The position numbers and the translations under genes were made by a program. Source: Prolixibacteraceae bacterium (lineage in GTDB: Bacteria > Bacteroidota > Bacteroidia > Bacteroidales > Prolixibacteraceae). Taken from it: DNA of 64,000 nucleotides. Location of the stretch: NCBI GenBank assembly GCA_023229575.1, contig JALNYZ010000019.1, positions 9,801 to 73,800 of the forward strand, in the 5' to 3' direction. How positions within the stretch are numbered: position 1 is the stretch's first letter; each line of letters opens with the position of its first letter. Shown here one piece after another: positions 27,890 through 36,907 of the stretch. Below the pieces are notes generated by a model. It saw only the letters and a list, made by a program, of their open reading frames with translations. It had not been told where the DNA came from and made no database searches.

Positions 27890-28969
27890 ATGGGCAAAAA
27901 GCTTTATACCGTTATTACCGGAACCGGATCATACATTCCGCCTACCGTCATTCACAATGATTATTTTCTGGATGCAGAATTTTACGATCCTGCAAGTCAT
28001 AAAAAATTTGAAACTCCCAATGCGGAGATTATTCGTAAATTCAACGAAATTACCAACATCGAAGAACGCCGTTATGCCGAACCAGACCAGGCAACCAGTC
28101 ATTTGGCCACGTTCGCGGCTGAGGATGCCATCCAGTCGTCCGGTTTTGACCGTGAAAAGTTCGAATTCATCATTGCTGCGCACAACTTTGGGGATATCTA
28201 TCCGGAAACCTACCGTTCCGATATGTGCCCTGCCATTGCCAACCGTGTAAAACTGGGCCTAGGAATAAAAAACCACAATGTTCATACCCACGACGTGATA
28301 GCAGGATGTCCCGGCTGGACTACCGCGATGATCGTAGCGAATGCATACATCAAGAGCGGCATGTTCAAATGTGGCTTGGTAATAGGATCCGACCTCAACT
28401 CACGCGTTTCTGACCCATACGACCGTGACCGCATGATTTTTTCTGACGGCGCCGGCGCAGTTATTGTGGAAGCCGTTGAAAGTGAAACCCCGGTAGGCAT
28501 ATTGTCCCACTCGAGCAGGTCAGACATAGATCCCGGAATGTTAAAAATGGGCGTTTCGCTGAATCCTGATTACCATGGAACCGAAATCAATATCAGGATG
28601 GCAGGGCACAAGGTATACGCATATGCGCTAAACGCTGTTCCCGGAGTGGTAAAAGAGAGTTTGGACAAGGCTGATCTGCACCTTAACGATATCAAGAAAG
28701 TGCTGATACACCAGGCCAACGAAAAAATGGATGAAGCGATCCTTCAAAGGGTATTCAAATTATACGGCATCAAAGAATTTAACATTGATGTGATGCCAAT
28801 GACCATTCGGACACTTGGAAATTCTTCCACTGCAACCGTACCCACCCTGCTTGACCTTATCCTGAAAAATAAGATGGAAGATCACATCATCGATCCAGGC
28901 GACAACATCATCCTTACTTCTGTAGGGGCCGGGATGGTCATCAATTCAATTGTTTATCGTTTGCCCTGA
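27890..28969 (+). CDS. FabH-like 3-oxoacyl-ACP synthase III
   Basis: A 359-residue condensing enzyme of the KAS III group. The triad is visible: Cys140 in AGCPGW, His274 in LIHQAN and Asn311 in LGNSST. The N-terminal ITGTGSYIPPTVI and ATVPTLLDL motifs fit the family. The Cys context is GCPGW, where FabH usually has ACAGF/ACSG, and the protein is longer than typical FabH (about 320). It may therefore be a paralogue with a different acyl donor, not the main initiation enzyme. Coupling to lpxH (2-base gap) points to envelope lipid synthesis. Confidence 0.85.
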   Translation: MGKKLYTVITGTGSYIPPTVIHNDYFLDAEFYDPASHKKFETPNAEIIRKFNEITNIEERRYAEPDQATSHLATFAAEDAIQSSGFDREKFEFIIAAHNFGDIYPETYRSDMCPAIANRVKLGLGIKNHNVHTHDVIAGCPGWTTAMIVANAYIKSGMFKCGLVIGSDLNSRVSDPYDRDRMIFSDGAGAVIVEAVESETPVGILSHSSRSDIDPGMLKMGVSLNPDYHGTEINIRMAGHKVYAYALNAVPGVVKESLDKADLHLNDIKKVLIHQANEKMDEAILQRVFKLYGIKEFNIDVMPMTIRTLGNSSTATVPTLLDLILKNKMEDHIIDPGDNIILTSVGAGMVINSIVYRLP

Positions 28970-28987
28970 AAACCAGTGCACAATTTT

Positions 28988-29024
28988 AAGGCGCAATCGA
29001 AACAAAGGGTTGCGCTTTTTTTTT
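28988..29024 (+). terminator. Intrinsic terminator after the ketosynthase gene
   Basis: GCGCAA (28991-28996) pairs with TTGCGC (29010-29015) around a 13-base loop and is followed by nine T residues. It closes the lpxH-ketosynthase unit ahead of rmuC. Confidence 0.8.
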
Positions 29025-29111
29025 GCAAAACTTAGTGTACCTTAGTGGCTCTGAGCCTAAGTGGCCTCGTTTTAAATGACTCATTCACGAACGCAACAAA
29101 TATAGTACCCT

Positions 29112-30506
29112 ATGGAAATTATTTACCCAATCCTGGCCTTCATTGCAGGAGGCATAATTATATTTCTTTGGCAACAAAAACGATTGAGCGACGAAAGAAG
29201 GGAAATTGCCGCTCAACTAAATGAAACGGAGAAACTAGGTCTGGCAAAACTCGCTGAGGCGGAAAAAAGCAAGTCGCTGGCTGAACAGCAAATATCGACA
29301 CTTTCTAAAGATTTTGCAGAGGTAAAAACCGAGCTTGCCGCGGAACGTCAGAAGAATGAAGCGTCCATCAGACTGCTCACCACCTCAATGGCAGAACTGG
29401 ACCATGCAAAAAAGCAGTTGAATGACAAGGCTGTTGAATTGGAACAGATTCAGAAACGACTGACGATAGAATTCGAGAATGTTGCACACAAAATCCTGAA
29501 AGAACACTCTGCTGAATTTACCACTTTGAACCAGAAGAATATTGGCGATATCCTCTCCCCCCTTAAAGAAAAGATTTCAACGTTCGAGAAAAAAGTGGAA
29601 GAGTCATACGAGAAATCCCTGAGAGACCAGACAGATTTAAAGGCAGAATTAAAAAAACTGCAGGAACTGAACGCCAAAATAGGCAACGATGCCCAGAACC
29701 TGACCAATGCCCTCAAAGGCGATGTAAAGAAACAAGGCAACTGGGGGGAGGTAGTACTGGAAAGGGTCCTTGAAAGATCCGGTTTAACCCTCGGCCGTGA
29801 ATATGAGCGGGAAGTGGTAGACGAGAACAGTGATGGAAAGCAGATTCGACCCGATGTGATCATACATCTTCCTGATAAAAAACATTTGATCGTAGATGCA
29901 AAAGTTTCGCTCATTGCCTATGAGAGGCTTGTCAACGAAGCTTCGGATGAGCTAAGGGTGCAGCACCTGGCAGATCACCTCAAATCATTGCGTTCGCACA
30001 TCAAAATGCTTTCGGACAAACATTATCCAACGGCAAAAAACCTGAACAGTCCTGATTTTGTCTTGCTCTTTTTGCCCATCGAATCCTCCTTTAGTATTGC
30101 CATTCAGGAGGACCAGGAGTTATTCAATTATGCCTGGGACAACAAGGTGGTAATCGTAAGCCCATCAACACTTTTGGCTTCACTGCGAACCATAGCCTCC
30201 ATCTGGAAACAGGAGAACCAAACCAAAAATGCACTGGAAATCGCCTCCCTGGGCGCATCCTTGTACGACAAGTTTGTCAATTTCATTCAGGACCTGGAGA
30301 AGGTTGGGAAAGGAATTGATACTGCGCAAGCCAATTACGCCAATGCCCTGAACAAATTGCATACAGGCAAAGGTAACCTGGTTCGAACCTCAGAAAGGCT
30401 AAAGGATTTAGGGATTAAAACCCAAAAATCACTTCCTGATTATCTGATTGAGGATGACAATCCGGTACCATCAACCGAACCCAGTTCAGACATGCTCGAA
30501 GAGTAG
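29112..30506 (+). CDS. rmuC: RmuC family DNA recombination protein
   Basis: RmuC proteins limit DNA inversions at short inverted repeats in E. coli. The 464-residue protein begins with one membrane helix (about 2-22), then a coiled coil (about 30-200) rich in Glu, Lys and Ala. The nuclease-like core contains GNWGEVVLERVLERSGL, RPDVIIHLPDKKHLIVDAKVSL and FLPIESSFSIA. It ends in a short acidic tail. Its last 21 bases overlap the convergent DUF6427-like gene. The link to repeat stability is notable because this genome is rich in inverted repeats, but any connection is speculation. Confidence 0.93.
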   Translation: MEIIYPILAFIAGGIIIFLWQQKRLSDERREIAAQLNETEKLGLAKLAEAEKSKSLAEQQISTLSKDFAEVKTELAAERQKNEASIRLLTTSMAELDHAKKQLNDKAVELEQIQKRLTIEFENVAHKILKEHSAEFTTLNQKNIGDILSPLKEKISTFEKKVEESYEKSLRDQTDLKAELKKLQELNAKIGNDAQNLTNALKGDVKKQGNWGEVVLERVLERSGLTLGREYEREVVDENSDGKQIRPDVIIHLPDKKHLIVDAKVSLIAYERLVNEASDELRVQHLADHLKSLRSHIKMLSDKHYPTAKNLNSPDFVLLFLPIESSFSIAIQEDQELFNYAWDNKVVIVSPSTLLASLRTIASIWKQENQTKNALEIASLGASLYDKFVNFIQDLEKVGKGIDTAQANYANALNKLHTGKGNLVRTSERLKDLGIKTQKSLPDYLIEDDNPVPSTEPSSDMLEE

Positions 30507-31484
30507 CAAATGGCCGGCAACCAATGTCGCCATGAAGAGAAAGAAGAGAAACTCCCTCCAGAATCCGCGCTTTCCGGCCATAAAAAAATAGGAAATCAGA
30601 AAAGAGACCGGAATGGTCGTAATGGCAATAACACCCAATCCGGTAGAAGATAAGAGAAACACGGAAGGAATGCTAAGTCCCAACATCCAGTAGAGAATAA
30701 TAAAATATTTTCTCGTACTCATTTTTCTGATACTGACCGAATTAACAAGGGACAGACTACCAAGGGCCGATAACAAAAAAATAAAGATTGTTACAATCAC
30801 GAAGCCTAAGTTGAAGATAAATTGATTATTGACTGACTTTATCCCATTAAAAAAGGAGGATATAAAAGACTGATCCGATCCGGATACGAAAAGAAAAGTC
30901 CAAAGTATGAGCCATGGCAGGGCGATTCCAATGAGCGGAATAACCAGCAGCCTCCAGTTGTCGCTTTTCTGAAGGACAAAAATTGAGATGAGGATAAGCG
31001 GGAACAATGTAATTACCGGCAGATAAAAAAGTGCGCCGATGGATAGCAAAAAGGAGGCATTAAACGTGGAAGATATCTCATTTTTACGGTGATAGGTCGA
31101 GAAGATGTAATATACCGACAACAACACAAAGAAAGTTGCCGGATAAACCGGATGAAAAGTCTGCAGCGAAGGAAAGGAAGAGACGATGCTCACATAGAAA
31201 ATTCCGGGCAGAAAGGTCCTCTGCTGCAAAAATTGAAATTCATAACTCAACAGGGAGAGAATCAGGGCATTCAACAGTATCAGCACGAATCCTGATACAA
31301 CAGGAAAAATAGAGCTTCCGGTATATAATTTGGCAAAAAAAGTATACAATGGCATCATTCCCTCTCCGGGAACTTCCAGGAGTGAAATAGGTGTCCTCAA
31401 TGGTTCCATCCAGAAAAGAAAGGCAACAATTGGGATCAGTATCGCACTGTAAACATTTTTGCTGTTGAATAGCCTCAGAAACAT
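30486..31484 (-). CDS. DUF6427-like integral membrane protein
   Basis: A 332-residue protein of mostly hydrophobic helices (about eight to ten spans) beginning MFLRLFNSKNVYSAILIP. The start, length and position next to purD recall the uncharacterised DUF6427 family of Bacteroidota; this match is from memory and not certain. No catalytic motif can be seen. It lies 6 bases downstream of purD on the same strand and is probably co-transcribed. Its 3' end overlaps rmuC by 21 bases, tail to tail. Confidence 0.65.
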   Translation of the reverse strand: MFLRLFNSKNVYSAILIPIVAFLFWMEPLRTPISLLEVPGEGMMPLYTFFAKLYTGSSIFPVVSGFVLILLNALILSLLSYEFQFLQQRTFLPGIFYVSIVSSFPSLQTFHPVYPATFFVLLSVYYIFSTYHRKNEISSTFNASFLLSIGALFYLPVITLFPLILISIFVLQKSDNWRLLVIPLIGIALPWLILWTFLFVSGSDQSFISSFFNGIKSVNNQFIFNLGFVIVTIFIFLLSALGSLSLVNSVSIRKMSTRKYFIILYWMLGLSIPSVFLLSSTGLGVIAITTIPVSFLISYFFMAGKRGFWREFLFFLFMATLVAGHLLLFEHV

Positions 31485-31490
31485 ACCAGC

Positions 31491-32762
31491 CTATTTTAAA
31501 TCAAAACCCAAATCAGTACGGTAATACATCTTTTCAAAAAATATCTTTTCTGTATTCTTGTAACTAAGTGCCAACGCTTCGTCCATCGAACCGGCAAGCG
31601 AACTCACTGCTAGGACGCGTCCTCCATTTGTTAATACCATCTCTCCATCCAGCTTCGTCCCTGCATGAAATACCACACTCCCTTCAACAGTCTCCAGGTA
31701 TTTGATTTTTTTACCCTTCTCATAATTTCCGGGATATCCGCCAGCCACAACCATTACGGTAACTGCTGTTCTGGAATCTGTTACCAGGGTTCTTTTGTCC
31801 AGATTTCCCTGGGCTACACCTTCCAAAAGATCGACAAGATCAGATTGAATGCGCATCATTACTGCCTCCGTTTCAGGATCACCCATCCTTACATTGTATT
31901 CAATCAGGTAGGGTTCTCCTTCGCAACTCATCAATCCAAGGAAAATAAACCCCTTGAAATCAATATTTTCCCTACGCAACCCGCTAATTGTTGGAATCAC
32001 CATACGTTCTTCAACTTTCCGCATAAACTCAGGCGTAGCAAACGGCACCGGCGAAATTGCCCCCATTCCACCGGTATTCAGCCCGGTGTCGCCTTCACCA
32101 ATCCGTTTGTAATCCTTTGCCTCTGGCAATATTTTGTAATGAGTACCGTCTGTCAGCACAAAAACGGAACACTCCACACCGGAGAGAAACTCTTCAATGA
32201 CGACTGTCGAACTTGCACTGCCAAACAGGCCGTTCAGCATCTCCTGCAGGGATTGAATGGCTTCATCCAGATGTTCAATGATCAACACTCCTTTCCCTGC
32301 GGCCAGTCCATCGGCTTTCAATACATATGGTGCCTTAACGTTCTTCAAAAATTCTATGCCTTCGTCAAGATTCCCCTGATGTACCGTGAAATATTTCGCT
32401 GTCGGTATGTTATTCTTTACCATAAATTCCTTGGCAAACTCTTTGCTGCCCTCCAGTCTCGCTCCATGGCTATCAGGACCGATAACCGGGATTCCACTTA
32501 ATTGCCCATCTGCCAGGAAAAAATCGTGAATACCTGCAACCAGGGGGATTTCAGGACCTACCACCACCATCTGGATGCGGTTCTGAATAACAACCTCCCG
32601 GATCGCAGAAAAATCAGTTGTGTCAATTGCCAGATTTTCGCCCAATGCAGCAGTTCCGGCATTTCCAGGGGCAATATAAAGGTTGTCGAGTTTACTGCTT
32701 TGCTTCAGTTTCCAGGCAAGGGCATGCTCCCTTCCTCCCGATCCAATGATTAAAATGTTCAT
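31491..32762 (-). CDS. purD: Phosphoribosylamine-glycine ligase PurD
   Basis: It catalyses the second step of purine synthesis, joining phosphoribosylamine and glycine with ATP. The 423-residue length is standard. The N-terminal domain starts MNILIIGSGGREHALAWKL with YIAPGNAGT. The ATP-grasp core shows YVLKADGLAAGKGV, EEFLSGVECSVF, DYKRIGEGDTGLNTGGMGA and the metal-binding YLIEYNVRMGDPETEAV. The C-terminal domain has VVAGGYPG and GGRVLAVS. It is a stand-alone purD, probably in an operon with the membrane protein downstream. Confidence 0.97.
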   Translation of the reverse strand: MNILIIGSGGREHALAWKLKQSSKLDNLYIAPGNAGTAALGENLAIDTTDFSAIREVVIQNRIQMVVVGPEIPLVAGIHDFFLADGQLSGIPVIGPDSHGARLEGSKEFAKEFMVKNNIPTAKYFTVHQGNLDEGIEFLKNVKAPYVLKADGLAAGKGVLIIEHLDEAIQSLQEMLNGLFGSASSTVVIEEFLSGVECSVFVLTDGTHYKILPEAKDYKRIGEGDTGLNTGGMGAISPVPFATPEFMRKVEERMVIPTISGLRRENIDFKGFIFLGLMSCEGEPYLIEYNVRMGDPETEAVMMRIQSDLVDLLEGVAQGNLDKRTLVTDSRTAVTVMVVAGGYPGNYEKGKKIKYLETVEGSVVFHAGTKLDGEMVLTNGGRVLAVSSLAGSMDEALALSYKNTEKIFFEKMYYRTDLGFDLK

Positions 32763-32850
32763 AAGTTGTTGTATTGAAAGTGCAAAATAAAGAAGAATTT
32801 CCTTTAAAGAAGTACGGATTCTTCCATTAGGGAAATTTATCTTATTTTTG

Positions 32851-32965
32851 AGTGAGCTAAAGTGACTAAAGTGACTAAAGTTGGAACTCCCATCTGTTGT
32901 ACCAATTTTGCTTGTAGAGAAATACTTTAGTCACTTTAGCTCACTTTAGTCACTTTAGTCACTTT
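32851..32965. repeat. Word-based inverted repeat, AGTGACTAA family, copy 1
   Basis: The left arm (32851-32881) and right arm (32924-32965) are tandem AGTGACTAA words in opposite orientation, ending 8 bases before the rbsK start. Both arms carry the private variant word GTGAGCTAAAG. Other copies are at 36766-36873 and 42813-42926, each with its own variant. Confidence 0.85.
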
Positions 32966-32973
32966 TAAACAAT

Positions 32974-33879
32974 ATGACAAAACAAACTATAGTTGTCCTG
33001 GGCAGCACCAATACCGACATGGTGATCAAAACAACCAAACTGCCTAAACCCGGTGAGACAATTCTTGGCGGTGATTTTTTGATGAATCCAGGTGGGAAAG
33101 GGGCTAACCAGGCCGTTGCCGCCGCACGTTTGAACGGACATGTAACGCTGGTTGCAAAAACCGGCGAAGATCTGTTTGGTTCGCAGGCAATGAAACTTTT
33201 CCAGGATGAAAAAGTGAATACCGACTTTCTTTTTACTGACCCGGAATCGCCTTCAGGAATTGCATTGATCACTGTGGATGAGCATGCAGAAAACTGCATT
33301 GTTGTCGCACCCGGGGCCAATGCAAGGTTACTTCGTGCCGATGTTGAAAAAGCGGCAAATGCTATCAATGCTGCAGAAATTATCTTGATGCAACTCGAAA
33401 TCCCTTTGGATACCGTCTGCTACGCTGCCGAAATTGCCTTTAATGCGGGCAAAAAAGTGATCCTCAATCCGGCGCCGGCACAGCCTCTGCCCGATGAACT
33501 GATAAAGATGCTCTACCTGATTACGCCCAACGAAACTGAAGCAGAACTGCTGACAGGTGTTCCGGTAACAGATGTCAAATCAGCCGAGTCCGCTGCTCGC
33601 AGGTTGCTGGCAAAAGGGGTTCAGGTGGTCGTGGTCACCCTCGGTAGTAGGGGGGCTTTGCTGGTTACAGCAGACCAATGCCATTTGATTCCGTCCTTCA
33701 AAGTAAAAGCTGTTGATACTACGGCCGCCGGGGATTGTTTCAATGGTGCGCTGGCCGTCGCTATTGCGGAAGGCGCCGGACTGGAGAATGCCATTGCTTT
33801 CGCCAACAAGGCTGCATCCATTTCGGTAACCCGGATGGGAGCCCAGGTATCTGCTCCCTACAGGGATGAGGTACTTTAA
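32974..33879 (+). CDS. rbsK: Ribokinase
   Basis: It phosphorylates ribose to ribose 5-phosphate with ATP. The 301-residue PfkB-family protein shows LGSTNTDMVIK at the N terminus, the sugar-binding NPGGKGANQAVAAARL near residue 40, the NPAPAQPLP and TPNETEAELLTG segments, and the C-terminal signature DTTAAGDCFNGALA with the catalytic Asp. It is first of four plus-strand genes for nucleoside/ribose use (nucleoside hydrolase, ADP-ribosylglycohydrolase, permease). A small hairpin overlaps its stop codon. No regulator is adjacent. Confidence 0.95.
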   Translation: MTKQTIVVLGSTNTDMVIKTTKLPKPGETILGGDFLMNPGGKGANQAVAAARLNGHVTLVAKTGEDLFGSQAMKLFQDEKVNTDFLFTDPESPSGIALITVDEHAENCIVVAPGANARLLRADVEKAANAINAAEIILMQLEIPLDTVCYAAEIAFNAGKKVILNPAPAQPLPDELIKMLYLITPNETEAELLTGVPVTDVKSAESAARRLLAKGVQVVVVTLGSRGALLVTADQCHLIPSFKVKAVDTTAAGDCFNGALAVAIAEGAGLENAIAFANKAASISVTRMGAQVSAPYRDEVL

Positions 33880-33896
33880 CCTCTACGAGGTAAAGT
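33873..33896 (+). other. Intercistronic hairpin over the rbsK stop codon
   Basis: Bases 33873-33883 pair with 33887-33896 around a 3-base loop with one bulged A; the stem includes the TAA stop. There is no following T-run, so it may tune mRNA stability between rbsK and the nucleoside hydrolase gene and not end transcription. Confidence 0.5.
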
Positions 33897-33926
33897 TTCG
33901 TTGATTGCCAAAGCAAATCAAAAAGC

Positions 33927-34931
33927 ATGAAAAATCCGATTGCCTTTCTCTTACTACTCTGTATTTGGATGTTTCAGTCCTGCACTACACCGCACAAACC
34001 TGAAACTACCGCCCCAATTAAAATCATTCTCGATACCGACATCGGTCCTGATTTTGATGATGTGGGGGCCGTTGCCGTCCTTCATGCCATGGCCGATAGT
34101 GGCCAGGTTGAAATTCTCGGGATCATGGCATGCAACAAAGATTCACTCGTTGTACCAACAATCGATGTATTAAATACCTATTTCGATAGACCGGCCATCC
34201 CGGTAGGTGCGCCAAAATCGAAAGGGGTAAAGATGGGCCCGAATAAACAATGGCCGGATTCCATCGTTGCACACTATCCTCACAAAATCCGCTCGACAAA
34301 TGGTGCACCTGATGCTGTAGCCCAATATCGCAAAATTCTGTCTGCCCAACCTGACGGATCAGTTACCATCGTTTCCATCGGATTTATCACCAACCTCAAC
34401 AATCTTTTGCAATCGACTTCTGATCAAATTAGTAATCTCAACGGGACTGATCTGGTAGCCCGGAAGGTCAAAAAGCTTGTTTCGATGGCCGGATGGTTTC
34501 CGAAAGGCAAGGAATACAATGTCTACATGGATTCCACGGCATCAAAATATTGTTTCGAACACTGGCCAACCCCAGTAATTTTTACAGGATTCGAAATCGG
34601 GGATAAAGTAAAGACCGGCCTAACGCTGGTGGGTAGCACGATCCGGAACAATCCTGTCAAGGATGCATTCCGGATTGCCATGGCCGGATCGAATGACGAT
34701 TCGAATGGACACAGTAGCTGGGACCAAACGGCTGTTCTTATCGCAATATATGGCACTGAACCCTTTTTTACTACCGTGAAAGGCACCATCCGGGTGAACC
34801 AGGACGGAAGCAATACCTGGGATGAAAATCCGGAGGGAATGCAGTACTATGTTAAAATGAAAATGAGTCCGGATAGTTTAGCCGAATTTATTGAAAGAAG
34901 GATGATGCACGAGCCGGTGAAGAAGGACTGA
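33927..34931 (+). CDS. Lipoprotein nucleoside hydrolase (IUNH family)
   Basis: It should cleave ribonucleosides to ribose and base. The 334-residue protein has a lipoprotein signal (Cys19 in MFQSC), so it acts outside the cytoplasm. The Ca2+/ribose-binding signature IILDTDIGPDFDDVGAVAVLHAM (Asp36, Asp38, Asp42, Asp44, Asp45) is the IUNH hallmark. Later motifs are VSIGFITNLNNLL and NDDSNGHSSWDQTA, the latter at the position of the active-site loop. It lies between rbsK and the ADP-ribosylglycohydrolase gene. The released ribose could be imported by the permease and phosphorylated by RbsK. Confidence 0.85.
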   Translation: MKNPIAFLLLLCIWMFQSCTTPHKPETTAPIKIILDTDIGPDFDDVGAVAVLHAMADSGQVEILGIMACNKDSLVVPTIDVLNTYFDRPAIPVGAPKSKGVKMGPNKQWPDSIVAHYPHKIRSTNGAPDAVAQYRKILSAQPDGSVTIVSIGFITNLNNLLQSTSDQISNLNGTDLVARKVKKLVSMAGWFPKGKEYNVYMDSTASKYCFEHWPTPVIFTGFEIGDKVKTGLTLVGSTIRNNPVKDAFRIAMAGSNDDSNGHSSWDQTAVLIAIYGTEPFFTTVKGTIRVNQDGSNTWDENPEGMQYYVKMKMSPDSLAEFIERRMMHEPVKKD

Positions 34932-35193
34932 AGGATGGAAGGACGGAGATGACTGGGATGACGGCGACGACTAGGACGAGGGGACTTGGGGACATGGAGA
35001 GAGAGAGGCTTCGACGAGTCAGACGGTCCCTGAGCCGAAGGGGGAAATGTGAAAATTAACTGATCCCTGGGCAAGTCTGAAGGACTATGGTTCATATCGT
35101 CCTAATTGTCCTGCGAATCATGCTTGTCCTGCGAGTCCCAAATGTCAAATAAGAACAAAAAAGATGGAAAGAACAAAATAATAACAAACTAAT
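34932..35193. repeat. Repeat-rich spacer inside the ribose locus
   Basis: The spacer holds tandem GGACGA/GGGGACTTGGGGA-type words near 34935-35000 and complementary TCGTCCT and TTGTCCTGCGA words near 35097-35140, so a loose inverted repeat is possible. A REP-like CCCTGAGCCGAAGGG lies at 35028-35042. No gene was seen. Confidence 0.6.
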
Positions 35194-36771
35194 ATGAAGC
35201 ACTTTAACATTTTCCCACTAACCCTGCTTGGATTGCTTTTATCCTGTAGTCAGCCGGATCCTACCATCCGGACCATCACTACCGATGTGCTGAAAGACAA
35301 AATAGCCGGCGGATGGGCCGGAAAAATTATTGGCGTCACTTATGGCGCACCGACAGAGTTCAGGGCCCTGGGACATACGTTTGAGGATTCCATCCGCTGG
35401 ACCCCAAAGGATGCCATTGGTGCACTTACCCAGGACGATCTTTATGTACAGCTCACTTTCTTGATGACGATGGACCAGTTCGGCATCGATGCACCGGCAA
35501 AGAAGTACCAGGAGCTGTTTGCCAAATCGGGTTACATGCTCTGGCATGCCAACGCGCAGTCGCGCAAAAATTATTTCGACAGCATCTTCCCTCCAAGGTC
35601 GGGCGCTCCTGAATTCAATTTTCACGCCAACGACATCGACTTTCAAATCGAAGCTGATTATATCGGATTTATATCGCCGGGGATGCCCAATAGTGCGACC
35701 AAACTCGCAGATAAGATTGGCCATATCATGAATTACGGGGATGGCTATTACGGTGGCGTTTTTCTTTCAGCACTTTATGCTGAGGCGTTTTTCGAAAAAG
35801 ATATCCGAAAAATCGTGGATAAGGCGCTGCTCTCCTTGCCGGCCGAATCAGACTATGCAAAAGTTATTCGTGATGTATTGATGTTAAATGATAAAAACCC
35901 ATTCGATTGGCATGCTTCCTGGAAAGTACTGGAAGACAAATGGGGCAAAACCCATATCTGCTCCGCCGGAGAAGCTTTTAACATTGATGCCAAGTTCAAC
36001 GGCGCCTACATTGTGATGGGATTGCTGTATGGTAACGGTGATGTGATGAAAACCCTGGAGATTACCACCCGTTGTGGACAGGACTCTGACTGCAACCCAT
36101 CCAACGCCATGGCTATTTTGGGAGTAATCAACGGTTTTAGTCACCTTCCCGGGGCTATGCAAAAGAGTGTCACCCAAATGCAAGACTCCCTTTTCATCTT
36201 TACCGATTACAATTTCAGGAAAGCCGTCGACAAAACTTACCAATATGCCATCAACCATGTTGTGGCCGAAGGTGGCGCTGTTACACCCGACAAGGTTAAC
36301 GTCAAAATCCAAAATCCAGTTCCGGCCACCCTTGAGATAAGCTTTCCAAAGATGGTACTGAGCGAAAAAGTTTCCATTTTTGACGAGAAGAGATGGAAAC
36401 TTTCGGGCAACTGGAAAACTTTCCAATTGAAACCAGAAGAGAACAATGTAAAAGCCAACCAGGCAAAATTTGCCTCAAAAAAGGGTGATGCCCTCGAGAT
36501 TGATTTTGAGGGAACGGCGATCTCTCTTGAAGGCAATTGGAAAAAGGATGGAGGCAAGGCAGAACTCTACATTGACGGGAAACTGAACAATACCTTCGAT
36601 ACCTATTTCTTTTACAACAAACAAGAGCAAGCACCCATCAATATCAGTCATGCTTTGAATCTGAGTCCTGGCAAGCACGTACTTAAACTGGTAGTCACCG
36701 GCGAGAAAAAACCGGAGTCGCAGGATAGCAGGATATACGTATCTGATGCTCTTGTTTTCAAAGAAAAGTGA
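35194..36771 (+). CDS. Lipoprotein ADP-ribosylglycohydrolase family protein
   Basis: The family removes ADP-ribose from proteins or small molecules using a di-metal site. The 525-residue protein has a lipoprotein signal (Cys18), then the ADP-ribosylglycohydrolase core (about 30-350) with GGWAGKIIGVTYGAPTEF, QDDLYVQLTFL and the metal-binding GQDSDCNPSNAMAILG. A C-terminal beta-rich domain of about 150 residues (from about 375) with LYIDGKLNNTF and PGKHVLKLVVTG resembles accessory binding modules. An extracytoplasmic location suggests scavenging of ADP-ribosyl compounds for ribose, as in the ribose utilization system of Bacteroides thetaiotaomicron. The substrate is inferred. Confidence 0.85.
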   Translation: MKHFNIFPLTLLGLLLSCSQPDPTIRTITTDVLKDKIAGGWAGKIIGVTYGAPTEFRALGHTFEDSIRWTPKDAIGALTQDDLYVQLTFLMTMDQFGIDAPAKKYQELFAKSGYMLWHANAQSRKNYFDSIFPPRSGAPEFNFHANDIDFQIEADYIGFISPGMPNSATKLADKIGHIMNYGDGYYGGVFLSALYAEAFFEKDIRKIVDKALLSLPAESDYAKVIRDVLMLNDKNPFDWHASWKVLEDKWGKTHICSAGEAFNIDAKFNGAYIVMGLLYGNGDVMKTLEITTRCGQDSDCNPSNAMAILGVINGFSHLPGAMQKSVTQMQDSLFIFTDYNFRKAVDKTYQYAINHVVAEGGAVTPDKVNVKIQNPVPATLEISFPKMVLSEKVSIFDEKRWKLSGNWKTFQLKPEENNVKANQAKFASKKGDALEIDFEGTAISLEGNWKKDGGKAELYIDGKLNNTFDTYFFYNKQEQAPINISHALNLSPGKHVLKLVVTGEKKPESQDSRIYVSDALVFKEK

Positions 36772-36873
36772 ACTAAAGTGAACTAAAGTGCCTAAAATAA
36801 TTAACTTAGCACGTATATTGCCGGAAAATTGGAACTTCCCTACTTTAGTCACTTTAGTTCACTTTAGTCACTT
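36766..36873. repeat. Word-based inverted repeat, AGTGACTAA family, copy 2
   Basis: The left arm (36766-36790) runs through the TGA stop of the ADP-ribosylglycohydrolase gene (AAGTGAACTAAAG) and the right arm is at 36841-36873. Both arms contain the variant GTGAACTAAAG, which is not in the other two copies of the family. Confidence 0.85.
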
Positions 36874-36907
36874 CTATATAAAAACTACAACTCTAAATTA
36901 AACCACT

